A DNA stretch of 64,000 bases from Desertivirga arenae (GCF_017355785.1 NZ_JAFEWE010000008.1:124001-188000); one strand, 5' to 3'. Shown: positions 1 through 9,097, counted from the first letter of the stretch. Notes: generated by a model not told the origin, from the sequence alone. Made by a program: numbers and translations.

Positions 1-63
1 ATAAGCAGGTGTTATTCAAACTCTTTTACAAACTAATTCGTTTTTTATAATAAACCTGATATT

Positions 64-936
64 ATGCAATTTACCGATGACTCCACACTTAGCTATTTTT
101 TGACCGATCTGTTTAATCGCTATCGAAAAGCTGTGCCTGCGGTCGATATGATTACCAGGTCTCTTATTGATCAAAATGTGATTAATTCTCAGCAAGAGAT
201 TATCAATGATCATGTCGCTTTTCGAACCCTTGGTGTACCATACCTCGGAATCACGTCTTTTGAAAAGATATTCCTCTTTCATGGTTATAAAAGAATGGAG
301 CAGTATCACTTTAAGGAGAAAAAGCTGAACGCCTGGTGGTATTCACCTCCATCTCCGGTTTATCCCCGAGTTTTTCTTAGTGAGCTTTTAGTCGGAGAGT
401 TGTCGGAATTATCGCAAGCCATTATTCATAAGTATACGAGACACATTAACACTGATCCGGTTGATTCGCTAAATCTAAATTCGGGCAAAGAAATAGCAGG
501 GTTTTTGCATAGGCCTCTCTGGGATCTGCCGACAAGGGATGATTATGAAGCACTCCTTATAGAAAGTGAATACGCAGCTTGGGTGATATACAACCGTTAT
601 TATTTGAACCATTATACCATTAGTGTACATCCACTGCCTGCCGGGTATAACAAATTGGAAAAGTTTAATTTATTTGTGGAGGGAATTGGAATCCGACTAA
701 ATGACGCGGGTGGGAAGATTAAAACCAGCGCTGATGGTTTGTTAAGGCAAAGTGCCACTGTAGCGAATATGGTGGAGGCTGTTTTCGCATCAGGTGAACA
801 AAGGGAAATTGCAGGTAGCTATGTAGAGTTTGCTGAACGTAGCATTATTCCTGGTACAAATCTTTACCGGGATGGCTTCGAGACCTCTAATGCAGACAAA
901 ATATTTGAAAGCACTTATACCTCTCAAATTAAATAG
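64..936 (+). CDS. DUF1338 / HglS-type 2-oxoadipate dioxygenase/decarboxylase-like protein
   Basis: The 290-residue protein resembles the DUF1338 family, whose characterised bacterial member HglS converts 2-oxoadipate plus O2 to D-2-hydroxyglutarate and CO2. A likely metal-binding triad is visible: H50 in NDHVAFRT, H183 in NHYTISVH and E255 in SYVEFAER. An Arg in PRVFLSEL (about 102) could contact substrate. It is shorter than Pseudomonas HglS (about 460 aa), which is why substrate identity is left open. The next gene, 69 bases downstream on the same strand, is a candidate D-2-hydroxyglutarate dehydrogenase, which supports the assignment. The start is the first ATG of the frame. Family is confident; exact substrate is inference. 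Confidence 0.8.
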   Translation: MQFTDDSTLSYFLTDLFNRYRKAVPAVDMITRSLIDQNVINSQQEIINDHVAFRTLGVPYLGITSFEKIFLFHGYKRMEQYHFKEKKLNAWWYSPPSPVYPRVFLSELLVGELSELSQAIIHKYTRHINTDPVDSLNLNSGKEIAGFLHRPLWDLPTRDDYEALLIESEYAAWVIYNRYYLNHYTISVHPLPAGYNKLEKFNLFVEGIGIRLNDAGGKIKTSADGLLRQSATVANMVEAVFASGEQREIAGSYVEFAERSIIPGTNLYRDGFETSNADKIFESTYTSQIK

Positions 937-1005
937 TGTTAAGATGCCGTAGATCAATTTAACAAATGCGTTATTTTTGATAAAAGAAAAACTCTATTTG
1001 AAAGC

Positions 1006-3876
1006 ATGAATCTCGATGGCGAATGGTACACTGATAAGGCAACCAGAATCCTTTATGCAACTGATGCCTCAGCTTATCGTGAACTACCGAAAGCCGTAGC
1101 TGTTCCAAAAACAGTAGACGATTTAAAAAAGCTTATTGCTTATGCTAAAGCAAACAAAACTTCTTTAATTCCAAGGACGGCAGGCACATCCCTTGCTGGC
1201 CAGGTAGTAGGCAATGGGGTTGTAGTAGATATTTCTAAATATTTTACAAAGATCCTTGAGTTGAACACGGAGGAGCGTTGGGTGCGTGTACAACCTGGTG
1301 TTATTAGGGACGACCTAAACCGCTACTTAAAAACCTTCGACCTTTTTTTCGCTCCTGAAACATCAACGGCTAACCGCGCAATGATCGGCGGTATGGTTGG
1401 GAATAACTCCTGTGGGGCAAACTCAGTGGTATATGGAAGTACACGGGAACATTTAATATCGGCAAAAGCGATATTATCTGACGAATCTGAAGCAGTATTT
1501 GAGTCCTTACCATTTGAATCATTTATTGAGAAGTGTAACGGTGATAATTTTGAATCATCTTTGTACCGTAATATCCGATCTATCCTTAGCAACTACGATA
1601 ATCAGGTACGCATACGTGAAGAATTTCCGAAACAACAGGTAAGCAGACGAAATACAGGTTATGCCATAGATCTGCTGCTCAATACAAACCCATTTACCGC
1701 AGGCACATCAAATTTTAATTTTTGTCAGCTGCTTGCCGGTAGTGAAGGCACATTAGCCCTATTTACTGAACTAAAACTTGGGCTCCAGCCTTTACCAAAA
1801 GGAGAAAGTGGTTTACTATGTATACATCTCGATAGTATCAGTGATGCACTTAAGGCAAATATCATTGCTTTGCGATATAAGCCGCAGGTGAGTGAGCTTA
1901 TAGATCACTACATATTGGACTGTACACGGGAGAACCTGGAACAGTCAAAGAACCGTTTTTTTGTAAGAGGGAATCCTAAGGCAATACTGGCGGTGGAGTA
2001 TCTGGCAGAAGACCAGAAAGCTGTTCTGGCTATAACTGATAGCGTGGAAGTTGAACTACGGGAATCGGGACTCGGGTATCATTACCCTGTAGTTTTTGGG
2101 GGCGACCGGAAGAAGGTATGGGAGTTGCGGAAGGCAGGTTTGGGCTTATTGAGTAATTTACCCGGCGACGATAAGGCGGTAGCTGTTATTGAGGATACGG
2201 CAGTGGCGGTAGAAGACCTTCCGGAATATATCCGGGAATTCAATGACCTGCTAAAAAAACATGATCTTTTCTCTGTACACTATGCTCATGCAGGATCAGG
2301 CGAATTACACCTGCGTCCCATCATCAATTTAAAAACGGAGGAGGGATTGCAGTTATTCCGCAAAGTTGCTGCAGAAGTTGCCGAGTTGGTAAAGAAGTAC
2401 AGGGGATCGTTGAGTGGTGAACATGGAGATGGGCGACTAAGAGGTGAGTTTATTCCGTACATGATTGGGAAGGAAAATTACCAATTGCTTTGCAACATTA
2501 AGAAAGCCTGGGACCCTGATAATATTTTTAATCCGGGAAAGATAACTGCTACACCTCCCATGGATAAATATCTTCGTTATACTACAGGTGCTCAGGTTCC
2601 GGAATTTAAAACAATCTTTCGCTTTCAGGGGCAAAATATTCTGCAACATGCAGAGCAATGCAATGGCTCTGGCGACTGTCGTAAGTTAGAATCGGCAGGA
2701 GGGACCATGTGTCCTTCTTACATGGTTACCCGAAATGAAAGAGATACCACTCGTGCAAGGGCAAACGTTTTGAGGGAGATTCTTACCCATTCTACAAGGG
2801 TGAACCGCTTTGATAGTGAAGAAATTAGAGAGGTGATGGATCTGTGTATCAGCTGTAAGGGATGCAAATCCGAATGTCCATCCAGCGTTGATATGGCCAA
2901 ATTGAAAGCTGAGTTCCTGTACCAATACTATCAAAATCACCGTATCCCCCTGCGCTCCCTGCTAGTTGGAAATATCGCAGCATTTAATAAGCTTGCCCAG
3001 CCCTTTGCAACGCTGTTTAATGCTATATCCAGTCTATCCCTGACCAAAAAACTACTTGGATTCTCGACTAAACGGTCCCTGCCAGCTTTAGAGGCCTTAT
3101 CTTTAAAAAAGTGGCATCGTACTCATCCATCTCCTAAGGGCCGTATTGTTTATTTGTTCTGTGATGAATTTATTAATTATAATGAGGTTCAGGTTGGGGT
3201 AAAAGCCGTGCAACTTTTGGAAGCTTTAGGATATGAAGTTCGAATTCCAGAACATAAAGAAAGCGGACGGGCTGCGATTTCTAAGGGTTTATTGCAGAAA
3301 GCTAAACGTTTGGCAAATGATAACGTAAGGTTATTATCTACCTTAATTTCAGAACAAACCCCTTTGATCGGAATCGAACCATCTGCCATATTAACTTTTC
3401 GTGATGAATATCCTGATCTGGTGGATGAAGACCTCTTAAAAGACGCCCAGATGATTAGTCGTCATGCTTTACTGATAGACGAATTCCTTGCCAATGAAAT
3501 GCGGAAAGGAAATATCAGCAAGGAGCAGTTTGAGGCCGACTCAAAGAAGATTATACTCCATGGGCATTGCCAGCAAAAGGCATGGTTAGCAACAGGAGCC
3601 AGCAAAACTATATTGTCTTTTCCAGAAAACTATGTTGTTGAAGAAATCCCCTCCGGATGCTGTGGCATGGCGGGTTCCTTCGGCTATGAAGCAGAACATT
3701 ATGAAGTTTCAATGCAGATCGGCGAATTAGTATTATTCCCCGCGGTAAGGCAATCTGACGAAGAAACAATAATTGCAGCAACAGGAACAAGTTGCCGCCA
3801 CCAGATAAAAGATGGAACGGGAAAGATTGCTCGACATCCAGTGGAAATACTTTTTGAGGCGTTAAAGCAATCTTGA
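1006..3876 (+). CDS. FAD-linked oxidase with Fe-S domains, YdiJ-like D-2-hydroxyglutarate dehydrogenase candidate
   Basis: A 956-residue flavoprotein. The N-terminal FAD_binding_4 domain shows PRTAGTSLAGQ (about 57-67) and NNSCGANS. The FAD-oxidase C-terminal domain shows HAGSGELHLRP (about 427) and SGEHGDGRLRG (about 467). Ferredoxin-like cysteines follow: a CNGSGDC...MCPS set near 550-570 and LCISCKGCKSECPS near 611. The C-terminal CCG-type region has GHCQQKA and GCCGMAGSFGYE (about 884). This order matches E. coli YdiJ and the Pseudomonas D-2-hydroxyglutarate oxidising enzyme. Electrons probably go to the respiratory chain through the Fe-S centres. Glycolate or D-lactate oxidation is an alternative. 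The HglS-like gene just upstream favours D-2-hydroxyglutarate. Confidence 0.82.
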   Translation: MNLDGEWYTDKATRILYATDASAYRELPKAVAVPKTVDDLKKLIAYAKANKTSLIPRTAGTSLAGQVVGNGVVVDISKYFTKILELNTEERWVRVQPGVIRDDLNRYLKTFDLFFAPETSTANRAMIGGMVGNNSCGANSVVYGSTREHLISAKAILSDESEAVFESLPFESFIEKCNGDNFESSLYRNIRSILSNYDNQVRIREEFPKQQVSRRNTGYAIDLLLNTNPFTAGTSNFNFCQLLAGSEGTLALFTELKLGLQPLPKGESGLLCIHLDSISDALKANIIALRYKPQVSELIDHYILDCTRENLEQSKNRFFVRGNPKAILAVEYLAEDQKAVLAITDSVEVELRESGLGYHYPVVFGGDRKKVWELRKAGLGLLSNLPGDDKAVAVIEDTAVAVEDLPEYIREFNDLLKKHDLFSVHYAHAGSGELHLRPIINLKTEEGLQLFRKVAAEVAELVKKYRGSLSGEHGDGRLRGEFIPYMIGKENYQLLCNIKKAWDPDNIFNPGKITATPPMDKYLRYTTGAQVPEFKTIFRFQGQNILQHAEQCNGSGDCRKLESAGGTMCPSYMVTRNERDTTRARANVLREILTHSTRVNRFDSEEIREVMDLCISCKGCKSECPSSVDMAKLKAEFLYQYYQNHRIPLRSLLVGNIAAFNKLAQPFATLFNAISSLSLTKKLLGFSTKRSLPALEALSLKKWHRTHPSPKGRIVYLFCDEFINYNEVQVGVKAVQLLEALGYEVRIPEHKESGRAAISKGLLQKAKRLANDNVRLLSTLISEQTPLIGIEPSAILTFRDEYPDLVDEDLLKDAQMISRHALLIDEFLANEMRKGNISKEQFEADSKKIILHGHCQQKAWLATGASKTILSFPENYVVEEIPSGCCGMAGSFGYEAEHYEVSMQIGELVLFPAVRQSDEETIIAATGTSCRHQIKDGTGKIARHPVEILFEALKQS

Positions 3877-3944
3877 TGAATAAAAACGCCAAAAAAGCCG
3901 GCGTAATTCGCCTCTTTAACTGCCGCAATCATCACAAAAAGATC

Positions 3945-3952
3945 TACATTTG
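3945..3952 (+). promoter_or_regulatory. -7 element TACATTTG of a Bacteroidota promoter
   Basis: TACATTTG matches TAnnTTTG exactly and lies 48 bases before the preferred ATG of the Hsp70-like gene. No clear TTTG -33 element is seen at the right distance, so this is a partial match. Confidence 0.4.
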
Positions 3953-3999
3953 CGCCTTCTTTTTTGTACTTGGCCTGGTGTGCCAATTCTCCCTTGATT

Positions 4000-5265
4000 A
4001 TGAGTAATTTTCTTTACGGCTTAGACTTCGGAACTACAAACTCTGTTTTATCCATTTATGATGAGGATAAGAAAGAGCTCGTTGAAACTATAAGAGTGCC
4101 TTCTTTGATCTATTTTCCTGAGCGACTTGCGTCTGAGGATGATAATTATGTAATAGGAGAAGAGGCAATCGCAGGATATTTGGAAGAGGGAATGAAGGGG
4201 CGGTTTATTAAATCCATCAAGCAGATCCTGTCTCGCTCCAGTTTTATTGAAACCCGTATCAATGGCAGAAGGTATAACGCATCCGACTTAGTTTCGCTGA
4301 TTCTTAAGGATCTTAAATCGAAAGCTGATGGAATTACAGGTGTAAATTGTGAAAAGGCTATTATTGGTCGCCCTGTATTTTTTGATGATGATAATGCCTC
4401 TAAGGATACCCTGGCCCATACGCGGCTAACTAAAGCGGTTGAGATGGCTGGTTTTTCAAATGTTCGTTTCCAATATGAACCGATTGGAGCAGCCTTCGCG
4501 TACGAACGCACACTACAAAGCAAAGAAAGGGTACTGGTTGCCGATCTGGGAGGAGGAACTACAGACTTTACCTGCATTGAGCTCGACCCGGAACAGGCCT
4601 ACTCAAATGACCGGAGTAAGGACATGATTGCCAGTGGAGGTATTTATATCGGTGGAGATAGTTTTGATTCTTCTTTTATGTGGAATAAAGGAACACCATA
4701 CTTTGGTAGAGATACAATGTATGAAGCAACTCCCGGCAAGGTTCTAAAAGTACCGATATCCTTGTTCGATAACATCTGCACCTGGGATAAGATGAATTTT
4801 TTCAATAGTCTCAGGATAAAAAGAAGTATGGAGGAGTACTATCACTATTCAAACAATGATCCCAAATTCAAGAATCTCCTAACCCTAATAGATAACAATC
4901 TAGGCTACTCGGTCTTTCAGTCAATAGAACAAACCAAAATTAGCCTGTCTAACAATGATACTTCTCTTTTTAGATATTCAACGATGGGGATTGAAATAGA
5001 TGAAATGATCTCTCTTAACGACTATGATGAAGTTATTAAAAAAGACATCCAGAAGATTTCAGTTTACCTTGATAAGTTTTTGAAGGAGAAAAACATTGAT
5101 CCCGGTTCAATAGATAGCTTATTTCTTACGGGAGGAAGCTCTATGGTAAAGGCAATTAGAAATCTATTTGCGGCTAAATTTCCTGATAGCAGGATAAATT
5201 CTGGAGATAACTTTATTAGTGTGGCTAACGGACTAGCTTATAGTGGTTATTTGTTTGAAGAATAG
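4000..5265 (+). CDS. Hsp70-like ATPase without substrate-binding domain (YegD-like)
   Basis: 421 residues from the ATG at 4000; a TTG 36 bases upstream is in frame but falls close to the predicted promoter. Actin/Hsp70 ATPase motifs are clear: phosphate-1 GLDFGTTNSV near residue 6, phosphate-2 ADLGGGTTDF near 180, and adenosine motif LTGGSSMVKAI near 377. The chain ends after the nucleotide-binding domain, so it lacks the beta-sandwich and lid of DnaK, as in E. coli YegD (about 450 aa). No J-domain or GrpE gene is adjacent. Two acidic proteins of unknown function follow on the same strand, which may be clients or partners. Family is sure; role is unknown. Confidence 0.88.
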   Translation: MSNFLYGLDFGTTNSVLSIYDEDKKELVETIRVPSLIYFPERLASEDDNYVIGEEAIAGYLEEGMKGRFIKSIKQILSRSSFIETRINGRRYNASDLVSLILKDLKSKADGITGVNCEKAIIGRPVFFDDDNASKDTLAHTRLTKAVEMAGFSNVRFQYEPIGAAFAYERTLQSKERVLVADLGGGTTDFTCIELDPEQAYSNDRSKDMIASGGIYIGGDSFDSSFMWNKGTPYFGRDTMYEATPGKVLKVPISLFDNICTWDKMNFFNSLRIKRSMEEYYHYSNNDPKFKNLLTLIDNNLGYSVFQSIEQTKISLSNNDTSLFRYSTMGIEIDEMISLNDYDEVIKKDIQKISVYLDKFLKEKNIDPGSIDSLFLTGGSSMVKAIRNLFAAKFPDSRINSGDNFISVANGLAYSGYLFEE

Positions 5266-5481
5266 ATAGGTTGCCTGCCCATTAGGCGATACTTTTTGAG
5301 TCTGGTAACTGCCCCAGGAAATATTAACAGAGTAAGATATATTCTTAATCATTATCCATTTGTTCAATTCTCAGCAAACAATTGCAGTCATCACTGTTTA
5401 AACAATACTTATTTAATTATTTCTCAAAAGAATATTTAAATTACACGAATTAACCTTTTAACAGAATTACTCCTACTTAAA

Positions 5482-6537
5482 TTGGCAAGAGATACTTATG
5501 ATTTCTGGACATGGTTCCAACAGCACGAAAAATCTTTCTACACGGTGGTCAAGTCCGGACAGGATATAGAAAATAGTTTTTTTAATCCACTTTCCCAGAA
5601 GCTTTCAGAGCTTGGAGAGGGATACTATTTTCTCACCGGAATGCTTGACGAAGAAACGGCAGAACTTGTTTTAACTGCAGATGGGGCCATTGAAAGGATT
5701 GTATTTGTTGAGGAACTGGTAGAGGAGGCTCCTTTTATTGCTCACTGGAAATTTACTGCATCAAAACCACCAGTGGATGTAAAGGGAATGGCTATAAATT
5801 TAGATGATATTTCCGTCTCCCAGGATTCTTTAAGCTTTTATCCTAATCTTCATCCTGACTTTCCTGATGAGATCGATATAACCATCGTTTATAAGGAAGG
5901 GAGCCCAGAAAATCTGGATAAGTTGTCTACCGCTATTTATATCTTTCTAGACAACTATTTAGGGGAATTACGTTCTGTAACAGTTATCGACAATCTTACT
6001 ATTATTGGAGCCGATCAGGCAGAAAAGGAACCTATCCCTTTTGAAAAGCTTGATGAGTATTTACGTTGGAGGGAGAATGAGTTTGTAGAGAAGTATGAAG
6101 GTTTGCGTTACAATACTCAAGACGATAAGTACACCCAGCTGCGGGCTGAGCTACCCGATGGTAACTCGCTTTATTTTATTATAAATTCGACGCTGCTGGA
6201 TTGGGATCGTAAAGCTTCTCATCCCTGGATTTTTACTCTAAGTTTTACTTATGATGGCACCATAGATAATGGATTGCCTAATGAAGCGCTGTATCAGCTT
6301 CTTGATTCAATCGAATCTGAGGCAGAGGACTTTCTCCCGGATTTTGACGGCTACCTTAACATTGGCAGAAAGACAGGTAACGGAGAAAGAGAAGTTTTCT
6401 TTGCTTGTAAGGATTTTAGAAAACCTTCAAAGGTTGCGGAGCACCTTACTGAGAAGTACAGTGATCAGTTAGATATTAAATACTCCATTTACAAAGACAA
6501 GTACTGGCAAGCTTTTGACAGGTTTCGTGTAATGTAA
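5482..6537 (+). CDS. unknown acidic protein with DUF695-like C-terminal part
   Basis: A 351-residue soluble acidic protein without signal peptide or membrane segment. The C-terminal third, with YLNIGRKTGNGEREVFFACKDF, resembles the DUF695 family, whose function is unknown. The N-terminal two thirds (FYTVVKSGQDIENSFF, HWKFTASKPP) look like a related but separate domain. The start is TTG at 5482: no ATG occurs in frame until about residue 54, and the conserved-looking sequence begins at once after TTG. It lies 216 bases after the Hsp70-like gene, same strand. Function not recognised; DUF695 assignment is from memory of motif pattern. Confidence 0.65.
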   Translation: MARDTYDFWTWFQQHEKSFYTVVKSGQDIENSFFNPLSQKLSELGEGYYFLTGMLDEETAELVLTADGAIERIVFVEELVEEAPFIAHWKFTASKPPVDVKGMAINLDDISVSQDSLSFYPNLHPDFPDEIDITIVYKEGSPENLDKLSTAIYIFLDNYLGELRSVTVIDNLTIIGADQAEKEPIPFEKLDEYLRWRENEFVEKYEGLRYNTQDDKYTQLRAELPDGNSLYFIINSTLLDWDRKASHPWIFTLSFTYDGTIDNGLPNEALYQLLDSIESEAEDFLPDFDGYLNIGRKTGNGEREVFFACKDFRKPSKVAEHLTEKYSDQLDIKYSIYKDKYWQAFDRFRVM

Positions 6538-6644
6538 TATGATGAAAATTGAATCTTAACGCTTAACCACATCTCTACTTACCGACTATTTAATATCGAA
6601 TCTTCCTCAGGTTTAGTCTCTTTATCTATTGACTAAGGTCTGAT

Positions 6645-6676
6645 TTTGTTATTTCCTTAATTTGTATTTACTTTCG
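6645..6676 (+). promoter_or_regulatory. promoter TTTG-N20-TACTTTCG
   Basis: TTTG (6645-6648), a 20-base spacer, then TACTTTCG (6669-6676), one base from TAnnTTTG. The ATG of the next gene is at 6703, giving a leader of about 20 bases. It suggests the 192-residue gene has its own promoter. Confidence 0.55.
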
Positions 6677-6702
6677 TCTAAAACCCCTAAACTATTCTTA
6701 GG

Positions 6703-7281
6703 ATGAGTTCGGATACATTTAATTACAGGGAACAACTAATATCTATTTTTTGGGATTTGGATAACACCATCTCTAATCTTTTTCAGATGGGGTTTAATAT
6801 AGGCTTGGAAGAGGAGTGGCAGGATTTTAAGGAATCAATAAAGGAGGGTGATGCGATTCCTATTGATCTGGAGTACCTGAAGGCCATCGATCACCCTACA
6901 TTGAAGGGCATTATCGAGATGATTGAAATCCTGGTAGAAACGCGCAATACCCTGGCTAACATTAATCAATTATCAGATGAAGAACTTGTTTTACCAGAAG
7001 GAGTATACGAAACAGAAGCGGTAGAAGAGCAGGGGGGACCACATGCGCATTATTTAGATGTTTGGATACAAGGTCTTTTCGGCGATTTGATTAACCTGTA
7101 TGAGGCAATTTGGATTCTGGCACATGGTTCTGAACCTCCTAAAGAAATGTACGACCAGTTTACAGACCACTACTATGAAGGAGGCCTGGAGATAGAGAGT
7201 AACGATGAGAACGTTCGATTACTTCTTGATGCGTTAAACCGGGTACTGTTTACAAACGGAGGAACCGAGTACTACGCTTAA
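6703..7281 (+). CDS. unknown acidic helical protein
   Basis: 192 residues, strongly acidic and predicted mostly helical, with no signal peptide, membrane segment or recognisable enzyme motif. A central loop EAVEEQGGPHAHYLD separates two helical halves (about 1-105 and 120-192). It follows the DUF695-like gene by 165 bases on the same strand but has a promoter-like sequence of its own and ends at a hairpin terminator. With the Hsp70-like gene and the DUF695-like gene it makes a three-gene island of unknown function. I do not recognise a family. Confidence 0.6.
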   Translation: MSSDTFNYREQLISIFWDLDNTISNLFQMGFNIGLEEEWQDFKESIKEGDAIPIDLEYLKAIDHPTLKGIIEMIEILVETRNTLANINQLSDEELVLPEGVYETEAVEEQGGPHAHYLDVWIQGLFGDLINLYEAIWILAHGSEPPKEMYDQFTDHYYEGGLEIESNDENVRLLLDALNRVLFTNGGTEYYA

Positions 7282-7284
7282 ATA

Positions 7285-7321
7285 AAGTCTGGACGAATGG
7301 ATAGATCTATCGCCCAGACTT
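7285..7321. terminator. bidirectional hairpin terminator
   Basis: AAGTCTGG (7285-7292) pairs with CCAGACTT (7314-7321), and the loop holds a smaller GATAGATCTATC palindrome. It sits between the convergent 192-aa gene and the SDR gene, so can serve both. Confidence 0.6.
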
Positions 7322-7329
7322 CTGGATTG

Positions 7330-8181
7330 TTATTTAACCAGCTCAAAACTTGTATTCGTTGCCAAATCCTTCCAGTCTTCCAGATCCTTGTTAAGCAGTC
7401 TGATTTTATCCTGTGCCAACTGGTATGAATCTTCCCCAAGGAACAGATGTAATGGAGGGTTAGTGCTTTCGCTCGCTCTAATAATTACCTCAACGGCTTT
7501 TTCCGGATCGCCGGGTTGGTTTCCGTTGATATGTTCCTGGTGCATTTGTTGTGTCTCGCGCACTTCCTTGTAAGCATCCAAAGGGTTTGCAGGAGTGCTT
7601 AAGGAGCCGCTTGTAAGAAAATCAGTTCTGAAGTAGCCTGGCGAAACCAACGTGGTGTTAATACCAAAACCTTTTACTTCAGCAGCGAGCGACTCTGTAA
7701 GACCATGAACAGCGAATTTAGTAGCACAATAAATTCCAAAACCTGGGAACAGGCCACTAAATCCTGCAATAGAAGCAATGTTGATAATGTGTCCGGCTTT
7801 TTGCTCTCTTAACTGTGGTAACGCCTTGCGAACTACATTAAGGAGACCAAACACATTAACTTCAAAGTTCTCACGTGATTCCTGGTCACTTAGTTCTTCT
7901 AAACTACCCACTAAACCGTAACCTGCGTTGTTTACTACAACATCTAATCTTCCAAATTTGCTTATTGTTCTTGTAATGGAATCTTCTACACTCGCTTCTG
8001 ATCTAATGTCTACTGCAAGTGGTAGAAAATTTTCCGACTCGGGGCTAACCGCTTTTTGAAGATCTTCTAATTTCCTTGAAGTTGCTGCTACCTTATGTCC
8101 TTTATTCAATAATTGTTTAACCAGGCTTAGTCCCAATCCCTTGGATGCACCTGTTACGTACCATACTTTATTAGTTTCCAT
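7330..8181 (-). CDS. short-chain dehydrogenase/reductase (second of tandem pair)
   Basis: A 283-residue classical SDR with the cofactor motif VTGASKGLG near the N-terminus, NNAGYG, and the catalytic pair in YCATK after the IASIAG serine. The start is the ATG at 8181: a longer frame reaching 8238 would overlap the upstream SDR gene, and the conserved N-terminal strand KVWYVTGASKG begins just after 8181. It lies 28 bases after the first SDR gene and is probably co-transcribed with it. The two proteins are clearly paralogous, with the same NPP/EPP..LFLGEDSY/LLLGEDAY C-terminal block. Substrate unknown. The operon is likely under the AraC regulator upstream. Confidence 0.88.
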   Translation of the reverse strand: METNKVWYVTGASKGLGLSLVKQLLNKGHKVAATSRKLEDLQKAVSPESENFLPLAVDIRSEASVEDSITRTISKFGRLDVVVNNAGYGLVGSLEELSDQESRENFEVNVFGLLNVVRKALPQLREQKAGHIINIASIAGFSGLFPGFGIYCATKFAVHGLTESLAAEVKGFGINTTLVSPGYFRTDFLTSGSLSTPANPLDAYKEVRETQQMHQEHINGNQPGDPEKAVEVIIRASESTNPPLHLFLGEDSYQLAQDKIRLLNKDLEDWKDLATNTSFELVK

Positions 8182-8209
8182 TATATTGTTTTTTAAGATC
8201 CGTTTGATT

Positions 8210-9049
8210 TTATCCGTTATATGCCATTGAGCGTGCAAGTTCTTCGCCCAATTTGAATTCTTCCCTCAGGAATTCTAGTTTACGCATTGCCCTGTTGTAA
8301 GCGTCTTCACCCAGCAGAAGGTACAAAGGAGGCTCTGGCTCTTCAGCTGTTTGTATAATTGCTGCTGCTGCTCTTTCTGGATCTCCAGACTGTTGACCAT
8401 TCATCTGAAGGTATTTTTGATGAGAGGCGCGCACACTTTGATATTCATTTATGGGGCATTCAGGTAGGACCAAAGACTCTTTAGTGAGGAAACTGGTTCT
8501 GAATGCACCTGGTGCTACTATGGTAACCTTTACACCAAATTCTTTGACATCCTCGGCTAACACTTCAGTAAGACCAACTACAGAGAACTTGGTAGCTGCA
8601 TACATAGCCCAGCCCGTTGTTGCTGAAAATCCTGCAATAGAAGAGACGTTAAATATATGTCCTGACCTCTGGCTCCTCATTACCGGCATTACATGCCTCA
8701 CTACATTGAGGGTGCCAAACACATTAATGTCAAAGCTGTCCCTGCTTTCCTTATCACTTAATTCCTCAATACTTCCTCCAATTCCATAACCTGCATTGTT
8801 AATTACTACATCTATTCTTTGGAAGGTATCTACCGTCTTGGCAATGGCGTCTTTCACACTCCGTTCATTTCCAAGATCAACCTGAAGTGGAAGAAAGGAT
8901 GAAGAATCTGTACCCACGGCCTGTTTAAGGTCTTCCAGGCTCCTTGAGGTGGCTGCTACTAATTGTCCCTTTTCTAATAGTTGCCTTACCAGGCTAAGTC
9001 CGAAGCCTTTTGAAGCTCCTGTAATAAACCATATTTTTTTGCTTTCCAT
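8210..9049 (-). CDS. short-chain dehydrogenase/reductase (first of tandem pair)
   Basis: A 279-residue classical SDR: cofactor motif ITGASKGFG, NNAGYG, catalytic Ser in VSSIAG and Tyr/Lys in YAATK. The C-terminal part PLYLLLGEDAYNRAMRKLEFL is typical of the oxidoreductase subgroup common in Bacteroidota and actinobacteria. The ATG at 9049 lies about 20 bases from a well-formed promoter with two AraC-type direct repeats directly upstream. A recent duplication with the following SDR gene is likely, given close similarity along the full length. NADP preference and substrate cannot be told from sequence alone. Confidence 0.9.
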   Translation of the reverse strand: MESKKIWFITGASKGFGLSLVRQLLEKGQLVAATSRSLEDLKQAVGTDSSSFLPLQVDLGNERSVKDAIAKTVDTFQRIDVVINNAGYGIGGSIEELSDKESRDSFDINVFGTLNVVRHVMPVMRSQRSGHIFNVSSIAGFSATTGWAMYAATKFSVVGLTEVLAEDVKEFGVKVTIVAPGAFRTSFLTKESLVLPECPINEYQSVRASHQKYLQMNGQQSGDPERAAAAIIQTAEEPEPPLYLLLGEDAYNRAMRKLEFLREEFKLGEELARSMAYNG

Positions 9050-9068
9050 GTTTGATTTTTTGATAGTT

Positions 9069-9097
9069 CAAAGTTAGTCTGCGTAAGAAGGAACAAA
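9069..9097 (-). promoter_or_regulatory. promoter of the SDR pair (TTTG-N17-TAACTTTG)
   Basis: On the minus strand, TTTG (9094-9097) is followed after 17 bases by TAACTTTG (9069-9076), a perfect TAnnTTTG. The ATG is at 9049. The AraC-type repeats abut the TTTG element, the position expected for an activator contacting RNA polymerase. Confidence 0.65.

Noticed and set aside
2686-2940. Minus-strand frames over the Fe-S domain
   Set aside because: Antisense to the cysteine motifs of the FAD/Fe-S protein with no support of their own.
4146-4577. 143-codon minus-strand frame inside the Hsp70-like gene
   Set aside because: Lies fully antisense to a clear ATPase domain; a mirror frame of its codon pattern.
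8182-8238. N-terminal extension of the second SDR
   Set aside because: Would overlap the first SDR gene and precede the conserved first strand; ATG 8181 fits the family.
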